DNA of 64,000 nucleotides from Actinoplanes sp. KI2. GTDB lineage: Bacteria > Actinomycetota > Actinomycetes > Mycobacteriales > Micromonosporaceae. The notes beneath the pieces were generated by a model. The model worked only from the letters and a program-made list of their open reading frames with translations, made no database searches and had not been told where the DNA came from. This document shows positions 17,106 through 24,525 of the stretch, piece by piece. The stretch is from NCBI RefSeq assembly GCF_025630775.1, contig NZ_JAOSZE010000007.1:124001-188000 (forward strand), written 5' to 3'. The stretch's first letter is position 1; each line of letters opens with the position of its first letter. The position numbers were made by a program, and so were the translations under genes.

Positions 17106-19691
17106 ATGACGGAGTCTCTCCCCGTGACGGCGCAGGAAGCTGCCCAGGAAGCGGATCTGACCCTCGGCGTGGAGGAGGAGCTGCACGTCGTCGATCTGGT
17201 CACCCGCGAGCTGGTGCCCAGGGCGCCCGAGATCCTGGCCCGCCTCGACACCGCCGGCTACTCCGCGGAGCTGCACCGGTCGGTGGTCGAGACCAACACC
17301 CCGGTGGCCGGGAGCCTGGACGATCTGCGGGACGGGATCGTCGGCCTGCGACGCCGGGCGATCCGGGAGGCCGAGAACAGAGGGCTGGGCCTGGTCGCGG
17401 CCGGCACTGTCCCGCTGGTCGACCTGGAGTCCCTGCCGGTGACACCCACCTCGCGCTACCGGCGGATGCTCGACGACTACCAGCTGCTCGCCCGGGAGCA
17501 GCTGATCTGCGGCGCCCAGGTGCACGTGGGCGTGCCGGACCGGGACGAGGCGGTCGCGGTTGCCCAGCGGGTCGCGCCGGCGCTGCCCGTGCTGCTCGCG
17601 CTGTCGGCGAGCTCGCCGTACTGGATGGGCGAGGACTCCGGCTACGCGAGTGTCCGCTCGCTGGTCTGGATGCGCTGGCCGACCGCCGGCGACCCGGGTG
17701 TGCTGCGCTCGGCGGCCGAGCACGACGAGCTGGTCGCCGATCTGATCGCGTCCGGCACGATCACCGATCCGAAGATGGTCTACTTCGACGTTCGCCCGTC
17801 GGCGCACGTTCCCACGGTCGAGTTGCGGGTCACCGATTCGAGCCCGGATGTGGACACGGTGGTGCTGCTGGCCGGGCTGTTCCGGGCGCTGGTGTTGCGG
17901 GCGCGGCAGGAGCATCGGGCCGGCGTGCCGGTGCACCATGTGCGTCCGCCGTTGCATCGGGCGGCGATGTGGCGGGCCGCGCGGTCGGGGCTCGAGGGTG
18001 ACCTGCTGGATCTGCCGCGCTCGCCGGCGCCCGTCCCGGCCGCGGTGGCGGTGGAGCGTCTGGTCGCCGAGCTCCGGCCGCAGCTGGCCGAGCTGGGCGA
18101 CTGGGAGCAGGTTTTCGCCCTGTCGATGCGGGCCCTGAGCCGGGGCAGCTCGGCCGCCCGTCAGCGCCGGGCGATGGCCCGGCGCGGCCGGATCTCCGAG
18201 GTGGTCGATCTGGTCGTGGAGGACACCCGTGGCGGGTCGACCGGCATCGGCCGGGCCGGGCCGGGCGATACCGTTCCGGCGGGGCTCTTCCCGTACGCCG
18301 AGAGCGGCGACGAGGCGTTTGCGGGTGGTGACGTCGTCCCCGCGTACGCCGGAATTGTGCATGTCCTGAGCGGGCTCGGCTCGGCCGGCCTGCGCCGCCG
18401 CGAGGACGCCCGCAACGATGAGCAGCGCTCGCGGGGCATCACCTTCAGCGTGGCCGGCGAGGCGGCCACCCGGCTGTTCCCCTTCGATCTCGTGCCGCGC
18501 ATCGTGCCCGCCGAGGACTGGCGGCGGCTGACCGCGGGGCTGGTGCAGCGGGTCCGGGCGCTCGATCGGTTCGTGAGCGACGTCTACGGCGAGCGTGCCG
18601 TGGTCCGCGACGGCGTGGTGCCCGACTGGGTGATCGACCGGTCGCCGGAGCTGCGGCCCAGCGGCGCCCTGGTCGGCCATGACGGCGTGCGTGCCCAGGT
18701 GGCCGGCGTCGACCTGGTGCGCGACGTCGGCGGGAACTGGTGCGTGCTGGAGGACAACATCCGGGTGCCGTCCGGGATCGGATACGCGATGCAGAACCGT
18801 CGCCTGACCACGAGCGTGCTGCCCGAGCTGCCGGTGCCCGAGGGACTGCTCTCGGTCGAGCCGACCCCGGCGCTGCTGTTGCGGGTGCTGCGCGAGGCGG
18901 CCCGCCCGGCGGCCGGCGACGACCCGCGGGTGGTGGTGCTCAGCGAGGGGCCGGACGACGCGGCCTGGTTCGAGCACCGGATGCTGGCCGAGGAGATGGG
19001 CGTGCCGGTGGTGCGCTCGACCGAGCTGTTCGTCGAGGACACCCGCGTCTACCGGATGCGGGACGGTAAGCGCTACCCGGTCGACGTGATCTATCTGCGG
19101 ATGGGGGAGGACGGCCTGGTGCACTCGCCGGGCGCGGACGGGATGCCGCTGGGCCCGAGCCTGGTGGCCGCGCTGCACGCGGACACCGTGACCCTGGCCA
19201 ACGCCCTGGGAAACGGGATCGGCGACGACAAAGCCGTGTACGCCTACGTGCCCCGGCTCATCGAGTACTACCTGGGCGAGAAGCCGCTGCTGGCGGATGT
19301 CCCCACGTACCTGTGCGGGATCCCGGCCCAGCGCGACGAGGTCCTCGGGAGGCTGGACGAGCTGGTCTGCAAACCGGTCGACGGGTACGGCGGAGACCGG
19401 ATCGTGATCGGCCCGCACGCGGCGCCGGAGGAGATCGCGGCGCTGCGCCGGCAGATCCTCGCCGCGCCGCATCGGTGGGTGGCGCAGGAGGTGGTGCGAC
19501 TGTCCACGCATCCGGTCTTCGACGGGCACCAGCTCACGGCGCGCCACGTCGACCTGCGCGCGTTCGTCTTCACCGGCGCCTCGTCGGCGGTGGTCGCGCC
19601 GGCCGCGCTGACCCGGGTCGCCCCGGCCGGGAGCATGATCGTCAACTCCTCGCGGGGCGGCGGATCCAAGGACACCTGGTTGCTGTCTTGA
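17106..19691 (+). CDS. Fusion of glutamate-cysteine-ligase-like and circularly permuted ATP-grasp ligase
   Basis: An 861-aa two-domain ligase. Residues about 18-370 are a GCS2/YbdK carboxylate-amine ligase (TLGVEEELHVVDLVTRELVP, QVHVGVPDRDEA, VELRVTDSSPDVDT). Residues about 405-860 are a circularly permuted ATP-grasp module (NWCVLEDNIRVPSGIGYAM, VYRMRDGKRYPVDVIYLRM, ALGNGIGDDKAVYAY, VCKPVDGYGGDRI). Each domain normally uses ATP to form an amide bond, so the fusion could join two amino acids and modify the product. It heads a tight operon: 9 bp to the amidotransferase gene, then 12 bp to an S9 peptidase gene. The order recalls trios that make amidated dipeptide osmolytes. GAGGG stands 7 bases before the ATG. 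Confidence 0.88.
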   Translation: MTESLPVTAQEAAQEADLTLGVEEELHVVDLVTRELVPRAPEILARLDTAGYSAELHRSVVETNTPVAGSLDDLRDGIVGLRRRAIREAENRGLGLVAAGTVPLVDLESLPVTPTSRYRRMLDDYQLLAREQLICGAQVHVGVPDRDEAVAVAQRVAPALPVLLALSASSPYWMGEDSGYASVRSLVWMRWPTAGDPGVLRSAAEHDELVADLIASGTITDPKMVYFDVRPSAHVPTVELRVTDSSPDVDTVVLLAGLFRALVLRARQEHRAGVPVHHVRPPLHRAAMWRAARSGLEGDLLDLPRSPAPVPAAVAVERLVAELRPQLAELGDWEQVFALSMRALSRGSSAARQRRAMARRGRISEVVDLVVEDTRGGSTGIGRAGPGDTVPAGLFPYAESGDEAFAGGDVVPAYAGIVHVLSGLGSAGLRRREDARNDEQRSRGITFSVAGEAATRLFPFDLVPRIVPAEDWRRLTAGLVQRVRALDRFVSDVYGERAVVRDGVVPDWVIDRSPELRPSGALVGHDGVRAQVAGVDLVRDVGGNWCVLEDNIRVPSGIGYAMQNRRLTTSVLPELPVPEGLLSVEPTPALLLRVLREAARPAAGDDPRVVVLSEGPDDAAWFEHRMLAEEMGVPVVRSTELFVEDTRVYRMRDGKRYPVDVIYLRMGEDGLVHSPGADGMPLGPSLVAALHADTVTLANALGNGIGDDKAVYAYVPRLIEYYLGEKPLLADVPTYLCGIPAQRDEVLGRLDELVCKPVDGYGGDRIVIGPHAAPEEIAALRRQILAAPHRWVAQEVVRLSTHPVFDGHQLTARHVDLRAFVFTGASSAVVAPAALTRVAPAGSMIVNSSRGGGSKDTWLLS

Positions 19692-19700
19692 GGAGGATGC

Positions 19701-21467
19701 ATGTGCGGATTCGCCGGTGAACTCCGGTTCGACGGCCGTCCGGCGGACGCCGATGCGGTCCGGCGGATGCTGCCGGACCTGGCGTCGCGCGGGCCGGACG
19801 GCGAGGGCTTCGTCGAACGTGGGCCGGCGGCGTTCGGTCACCGCCGACTGAAGATCATTGACCTCTCCGACGCGGGCGGACAGCCGATGACCGACGCCTC
19901 GCTGGGGCTCACCGTGGTCTTCAACGGCTGCATCTACAACTACCGAGAACTTCGGGAGGAGCTTCGGGCGTACGGGTACAGCTTCGTCTCCACGTCGGAC
20001 ACCGAGGTGATCCTCAAGGCGTACCACCGGTGGGGTTCCTCGTGCGTCAAGCGGTTCCTCGGGATGTTCGCCTTCGCGATCCTGTCGCACGAGTCGGGCG
20101 AGGTCGTCCTGGCGCGGGACCGGCTCGGGATCAAGCCGCTGTACCTGGCCGGAACACCCGGGCGGCTGCGGTTCGCCTCGACGCTGCCGGCCCTGCTCTC
20201 GGCCGGGGACGTGGACACCTCGATCGACAAGGTCGCCTTGCAGCACTACATGACGTTCCACTCGGTGGTCCCCGCGCCGCGGACGATCATCTCCGGCGTA
20301 CGGAAGCTGCCGCCCGCGACGATTCGAACGATCCGCGCCGACGGCAGCTACCGGGACGAGATCTACTGGGCGGCTTCCTTCACCCGGCACATCGACGCCG
20401 CCGACTGGCCCGAGCTGATCCATGAGCGACTGCGGGTCGCGGTCGAGCGGCGCATGGTCGCCGACGTGCCGGTCGGGGTGCTGCTCTCCGGCGGGATCGA
20501 CTCGAGCTACATCGTGGCGCTGCTCGCCGGGCAGGGGCAGCGCGGGCTGACCACCTTCAGCATCGGGTTCGAGGCGGCGGGCGGGGAGAGCGGGGACGAG
20601 TTCGCCTACTCCGATCTGGTGGCCAAGCGGTTCGGCACCGACCACCACCAGATCCGGATCGGGCGCGAGCGGTTCCTGCCGGCCGTCGAGCGCACGGTCG
20701 CGGCCATGAGCGAGCCGATGGTCAGCCACGACTGCATCGCGTTCAACCTGCTCAGCGAGGACGTGTCGAAGCAGGTCAAGGTCGTGCAGTCCGGTCAGGG
20801 TGCGGACGAGATCCTGGCCGGCTACAGCTGGTATCCGCCGCTCGCCGGGGTGCCGCGGGACCGGGCGGCCGACGCGTACGCGCGGGAGTTCTTCGACCGG
20901 CCGCACGCCGACCTGGCCCGGCAGCTCGGCCCGGACTGGGTGATCGACGAGGACGTGAGCCGGGACTTCGTGGCGGCCGGCTTCGGGCGGCCCGGCGCGG
21001 AGACCGCCGTCGACGCGGCCCTGCGGCTCGACTCCGAGGTCATGCTCGTCGACGATCCGGTCAAGCGGGTCGACAACATGACGATGGCCTGGGGACTGGA
21101 GGCCCGCGTGCCGTTCCTCGACCACGAACTGGTCGAGGCGGCCGCGGCCTGCCCGCCCGAGCTGAAGCTCGCGCACGGCGGCAAGGGTGTCCTCAAGGAG
21201 GCGGCCCGCGGGGTCGTGCCCGACGAGGTGATCGACCGGACCAAGGGGTACTTCCCGGTTCCGGGTATCCGGCACCTCGAGGGGCCGACGCTCGACCGGG
21301 TACGCGACGCGCTGCTGGCGCCGGCCGCACGGGCGCGTGGATTGTTCCGGCCGGAGTACGTCGAGCGATTGCTGGCCGATCCGAACACCCCGCGTACGAC
21401 ACTGGGCGCGAACCAGTTGTGGCAGCTCGCCCTGCTGGAGATGTGGCTGCAGGACAAGCGGATCTGA
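19701..21467 (+). CDS. AsnB-like glutamine amidotransferase (N-acetylglutaminylglutamine amide type)
   Basis: A 588-aa asparagine-synthetase-like enzyme. Cys2 (MCGFAGEL) is the Ntn glutaminase nucleophile; SRGPDGEG and VFNGCIYNYREL continue that domain. The C-terminal synthetase domain has the PP-loop LLSGGIDSSYIVALL (about residue 255-270) and VPFLDHELVE. It would transfer ammonia from glutamine to a carboxylate activated by ATP. It looks closest to the amidotransferase of three-gene clusters that make N-acetylglutaminylglutamine amide, where it caps the peptide C-terminus. Strong GAGGAG precedes the ATG. Its context between a peptide ligase and a peptidase supports peptide amide formation over plain asparagine synthesis. 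Confidence 0.88.
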   Translation: MCGFAGELRFDGRPADADAVRRMLPDLASRGPDGEGFVERGPAAFGHRRLKIIDLSDAGGQPMTDASLGLTVVFNGCIYNYRELREELRAYGYSFVSTSDTEVILKAYHRWGSSCVKRFLGMFAFAILSHESGEVVLARDRLGIKPLYLAGTPGRLRFASTLPALLSAGDVDTSIDKVALQHYMTFHSVVPAPRTIISGVRKLPPATIRTIRADGSYRDEIYWAASFTRHIDAADWPELIHERLRVAVERRMVADVPVGVLLSGGIDSSYIVALLAGQGQRGLTTFSIGFEAAGGESGDEFAYSDLVAKRFGTDHHQIRIGRERFLPAVERTVAAMSEPMVSHDCIAFNLLSEDVSKQVKVVQSGQGADEILAGYSWYPPLAGVPRDRAADAYAREFFDRPHADLARQLGPDWVIDEDVSRDFVAAGFGRPGAETAVDAALRLDSEVMLVDDPVKRVDNMTMAWGLEARVPFLDHELVEAAAACPPELKLAHGGKGVLKEAARGVVPDEVIDRTKGYFPVPGIRHLEGPTLDRVRDALLAPAARARGLFRPEYVERLLADPNTPRTTLGANQLWQLALLEMWLQDKRI

Positions 21468-21479
21468 GGAGGACGCTCC

Positions 21480-23225
21480 ATGAGGGGACAGCTCGTGGCG
21501 CCGGTGAGCTGGACCAGCGTCCTCCCCGCCGAGGCAGGCGGAAGTTGGGGGCCGTCGCTCGCGCCGGACGGCGGCCACTGCGCCTACCTCTCCGACCGCG
21601 GCGGGCGGCCGCAGGTGTGGGTGCAACCGGTGGCCGGCCCGCGGGCGGTCCTGGTGGACACCGGGGAGTCGCCGGTCGTGTCGGTGCAGTGGTCGGGCGG
21701 CGGCGACTGGCTCGCCTGCCAGGTGGCGCCGGGCGGCGCGCCGCGGCACGAGGTGTGGCTGGTGCGGCCGGACGGGTCGGGGCTGCGCCAGGTGGCCGGC
21801 TTCGGGGCGGACACGGCGGAGAACGTGCGTTGGCTGCCGGGGCGGCCGCTGCTGGCGCTGACCGAGAACCTGACCACGGCGGTGCTGGTCGACCCGGAGG
21901 CGGACAGCCGTACGGTGGTGGCGACCGGGGTGCTGGTGGCCCTGTTGGACGTGTCGCCGGACGGGAAGCGGGCGCTGCTGCGGGTCGGCCCGCGTGGGGC
22001 GCGGCGGGTCGTCGAGCGGGAGCTGGCCACCGCCGTGGACACCCTGATTTGCCTGGGTGAGCAGGCGGTCTTCGGGCCGGACGGCACGACGGTGTACGCC
22101 CGGGCGGAGAACGGGGAGTTTCCGGCGCTGATCAGGTCGGAGCCGATCGGTTCGGCGCCGCCGGCCGTGCTCGCCGCCGCCGAGGCCGAGGTCGAAGGGT
22201 TCGCGCTCACGCCGGACGGGACGAAGGTCGCGGTGCTCTGGAACGTTCGCGGCGGCGAGTCCGAAGTGGACATAATCGGAGGCGACGGCCGGCTGGAGCT
22301 TCCCGGGAGCGTCGTGACCGGGCTCGGCTGGAGCTTCGACGGTTCGGTGCTGGCGTTCGCGGCCGAGGGGCCGGGGCAGCCGCCCGGGGTGTGGGTCCAT
22401 GCGGCGTCGTTCGGGACCCGGGCGGTGTCGGCGACACCCGCGGCGGCCGGCGCCGTGCGGCCGACTCTGGAGACCTTTGCCGCGCACGACGAGCTGACCC
22501 TGACCGGGTGGCTCTATCGGCCGCGCGGCGCCGGGCCGCACCCGGCCGTGATCTGGCTGCACGGCGGGCCCGAGGCGCAGCAGCGGCCCGGGCACGAGCC
22601 GTTGCTCGAGGCCCTGGTCGCGCGGGGGATCGCCGTCTTCGCTCCCAACGTGCGTGGCTCGGCCGGCCTCGGGCGCGCCTTCGTCACCGCCGACAACGGT
22701 CCGCTGCGCTACGGGGCGATCGAGGACGTGCGCTCCAGCGTCCGCCATCTCCTCGATTCTGACGTCGCCGAGCGGACGCTGGTCGGGTGCATCGGGCGGT
22801 CGTACGGCGGCTACCTCACGCTTGCCGCGCTCACCAGGTTCCCGGATCTCTTCGCGGTCGGCGTCGACGTCTGTGGAATGTCGAGCTTCGAGACGTTCTA
22901 CCGGCACACCGAGCCGTGGATCGCGGCGGCCGCGGTCCCCAAGTACGGCGACCCGGTGCGTGACGCGGAGCTGCTCGCCGACCTCTCCCCGATGAACCAC
23001 CTCGGCCGCCTCCGCGCGCCCCTGATGGTCGTCCACGGCGAGAACGACACCAACGTCCCGGTGATCGAGGCCGAGCAGCTCGTCGCCGCCCTTGCCGAGC
23101 GCGGCCACCCCCACCGCTACCTGCTCTTTCCCGGCGAAGGCCACGAGCTGCAGCACAGCGCCAACCGCGCCGCCTACCTGCGCGAGACGATCGACTGGCT
23201 CACCACGCATCTGTGGCGTCGATAA
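21480..23225 (+). CDS. S9-family prolyl-oligopeptidase-like serine peptidase
   Basis: A 581-aa peptidase. The N-terminal part (about 1-330) is a beta-propeller with WD/Kelch-like blades (SLAPDGGHCAYLSDRGGRPQ, SPDGKRALL, TPDGTKVAVLW). The C-terminal alpha/beta hydrolase domain holds the nucleophile Ser441 in GRSYGGYL, the acid in GENDTNVP and His in GEGHELQH. It has no signal peptide, so it acts in the cytosol on short peptides. It is the last gene of the ligase-amidotransferase operon and may turn over or trim the product. Related trios in proteobacteria carry an M42 peptidase instead. GAGGAGG precedes the ATG. Confidence 0.9.
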   Translation: MRGQLVAPVSWTSVLPAEAGGSWGPSLAPDGGHCAYLSDRGGRPQVWVQPVAGPRAVLVDTGESPVVSVQWSGGGDWLACQVAPGGAPRHEVWLVRPDGSGLRQVAGFGADTAENVRWLPGRPLLALTENLTTAVLVDPEADSRTVVATGVLVALLDVSPDGKRALLRVGPRGARRVVERELATAVDTLICLGEQAVFGPDGTTVYARAENGEFPALIRSEPIGSAPPAVLAAAEAEVEGFALTPDGTKVAVLWNVRGGESEVDIIGGDGRLELPGSVVTGLGWSFDGSVLAFAAEGPGQPPGVWVHAASFGTRAVSATPAAAGAVRPTLETFAAHDELTLTGWLYRPRGAGPHPAVIWLHGGPEAQQRPGHEPLLEALVARGIAVFAPNVRGSAGLGRAFVTADNGPLRYGAIEDVRSSVRHLLDSDVAERTLVGCIGRSYGGYLTLAALTRFPDLFAVGVDVCGMSSFETFYRHTEPWIAAAAVPKYGDPVRDAELLADLSPMNHLGRLRAPLMVVHGENDTNVPVIEAEQLVAALAERGHPHRYLLFPGEGHELQHSANRAAYLRETIDWLTTHLWRR

Positions 23226-23385
23226 ATCACGAATCTGCTGGATCGTCCCGCTCACCTGTGTCGACGGCTCGCCGAATCCCCTGAGCCAACGATCTGAAGC
23301 GTGGAACGGGCATAACATCATGTAAGCCGCATTTACGGCCGTCAACCCCCGTCGCCACCGGGGCGCGAGGGGGGACCGGGAGGGG

Positions 23386-23820
23386 ATGAACAACGTGATC
23401 CAAAAGCGGAGGCTGGTGGCACCCGTCTTGGCGGCCGCCGCGGCCACGACGGTCGGCCTCACCACGGCGCAGCCTGCTCAGGCCGTGGCGGAGTGGGCCC
23501 ACCTGACGATCCGCCCGCAGGGTGGCGGCAACTACTCGCTCACCGTGAGCGGTCATTTCAACCTGCCACAGGCGGTGCCCACGAGCTACTCCATCAAGAT
23601 CATCGGCGAGGACACCTGGTTCGACGACACACCGGTTTGCGACGCGTGGCCGTTGACCACCGATGCGAACGGGAACTACTGGTACCAGTACTCCTGCACG
23701 GGTGCCCTGCTCAACGAGGACTGGGACGGTCAGGACGAGAACTATGCCAAGGTCACCGTCTTCCCCTCCGGCGCCCGATCGCATTCGGTCCGCAGCAACA
23801 CGGTCAACGGTTACTACTGA
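23386..23820 (+). CDS. Small secreted protein of unknown function
   Basis: A 144-aa exported protein that I do not recognise. The first 34 residues form a signal peptide (NNVIQKRRLVAPVLAAAAA, cleavage near AQA). The mature part of about 110 residues is rich in Tyr, Asp, Asn and Trp, has two cysteines (VCDAW and YSCTG) that could form a disulfide, and looks like one beta-sandwich domain. GGGAGGGG lies right before the ATG, which is close. The GTG at 23395 has better spacing and gives a start three residues later. It stands alone. Confidence 0.75.
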   Translation: MNNVIQKRRLVAPVLAAAAATTVGLTTAQPAQAVAEWAHLTIRPQGGGNYSLTVSGHFNLPQAVPTSYSIKIIGEDTWFDDTPVCDAWPLTTDANGNYWYQYSCTGALLNEDWDGQDENYAKVTVFPSGARSHSVRSNTVNGYY

Positions 23821-23887
23821 TCAGGTACTGGGTGCCGCGCGTTCTCCGCGGCCGGATGGGGGCGCCGCGTAGCGGTACTCTTCCGCC

Positions 23888-23992
23888 GTGCCGAACCGCT
23901 TCTACCGCCGTCGTTGGGACCAGACTCGGGCGACGAGTTCGGCCGCCGAGTGCGAGCGGGCCTGGCGCCCGGATACCGTCGACGCCGCCTAA
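23888..23992 (+). CDS. Possible leaderless 34-aa ORF, perhaps a gene remnant
   Basis: GTG 23888 begins 34 codons with about 85% G or C at third positions. A TACTCT -10 element lies 6 bases before the start, so transcription could begin at the GTG. The product starts PNRFYRRRWDQTRA. This recalls a common small actinobacterial family that begins with RRRWDETRGDE, and a one-base shift in this DNA restores GDEF after TR, so it may be a frameshifted relic. The stop overlaps the end of the convergent membrane-protein gene. Confidence 0.3.
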   Translation: MPNRFYRRRWDQTRATSSAAECERAWRPDTVDAA

Positions 23993-24005
23993 GTCGTGCG
24001 TCGAC
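23978..24005. terminator. Inverted repeat at the convergent gene ends
   Basis: Arms GTCGACGC/GCGTCGAC (8 bp) with a 12-nt loop. It lies over the stop of the small membrane protein gene and can work in both directions. Confidence 0.45.
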
Positions 24006-24264
24006 GCCTCAGCGCCAGCCACGCGCCGACGATGCCGAGCACGACGCCACCCACCACGGCGCCGATCAAGCCGGTCGCCTCGTACCCACGCTGACCGGCA
24101 AAGCTGAACGACGTGTACCAGTTCCCTCCGATGTTGGCGCCCACGATCCCACCCAGCAGCACACCGAGGGCCGCCGCGCAGGCGACCCCGGCGATGAGGA
24201 CGGCGTTCGACACGCGACTGCCCACCGTCGATGGGCCTGGTGCGGATTCACTTCTGGGAGACAC
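23989..24264 (-). CDS. Small two-helix membrane protein
   Basis: A 91-aa protein with two hydrophobic segments (about 22-45, VSNAVLIAGVACAAALGVLLGG; and 65-85, GLIGAVVGGVVLGIVGAWLAL) and a basic C-terminal tail RRRRTT. The glycine-rich helices recall small glycine-zipper membrane proteins. The GTG at 24264 has AGAAGG upstream and is preferred to earlier in-frame starts. Function unknown. The frame runs towards the possible small ORF on the other strand. Confidence 0.6.
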   Translation of the reverse strand: MSPRSESAPGPSTVGSRVSNAVLIAGVACAAALGVLLGGIVGANIGGNWYTSFSFAGQRGYEATGLIGAVVGGVVLGIVGAWLALRRRRTT

Positions 24265-24348
24265 GACGACACCCTTCTGTCTGCTGATCTGCACCCGAAG
24301 ACTTCCAGTTGCCGCAGTGACGAGCACCCGTCGCGCTACTCGTCCTCG

Positions 24349-24525
24349 CTAGGTACCTGTACTCAAGGTCCCGGGTATCGGCAACACGTACGGGGCTGTT
24401 CCGGGTCGACGTCCTCGACGTGCAAGACGCGCCGCGCCGAATGCCGTGATCCCCACGGCCGCTCCACCATCTGCATAGCCGCGATCAAAGCAGACCGCCA
24501 CCACAAGCGCCCGAGGGCCGGTCAT
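24349..24525 (-). CDS. Possible 58-aa ORF coupled to the SARP gene
   Basis: An ATG overlaps the SARP stop (ATGA) and opens 58 codons ending at TAG 24349. The product starts MTGPRALVVAVCFDRG and contains YADGGAAVGITAFG and PYVLPIPGTLS. The pattern faintly recalls the first part of endonuclease V (Asp, beta strands, then P-Y-x-P-G). That resemblance is from memory and weak. Third-position GC is clearly lower than in neighbouring genes, so it may be a decayed fragment or chance. Confidence 0.3.
   Translation of the reverse strand: MTGPRALVVAVCFDRGYADGGAAVGITAFGAARLARRGRRPGTAPYVLPIPGTLSTGT

Noticed and set aside
17070..23465. Another very long minus-strand open frame opposite the ligase-amidotransferase-peptidase operon
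   Set aside because: Same reason: no motifs, low-complexity product, and the plus-strand operon is clear.
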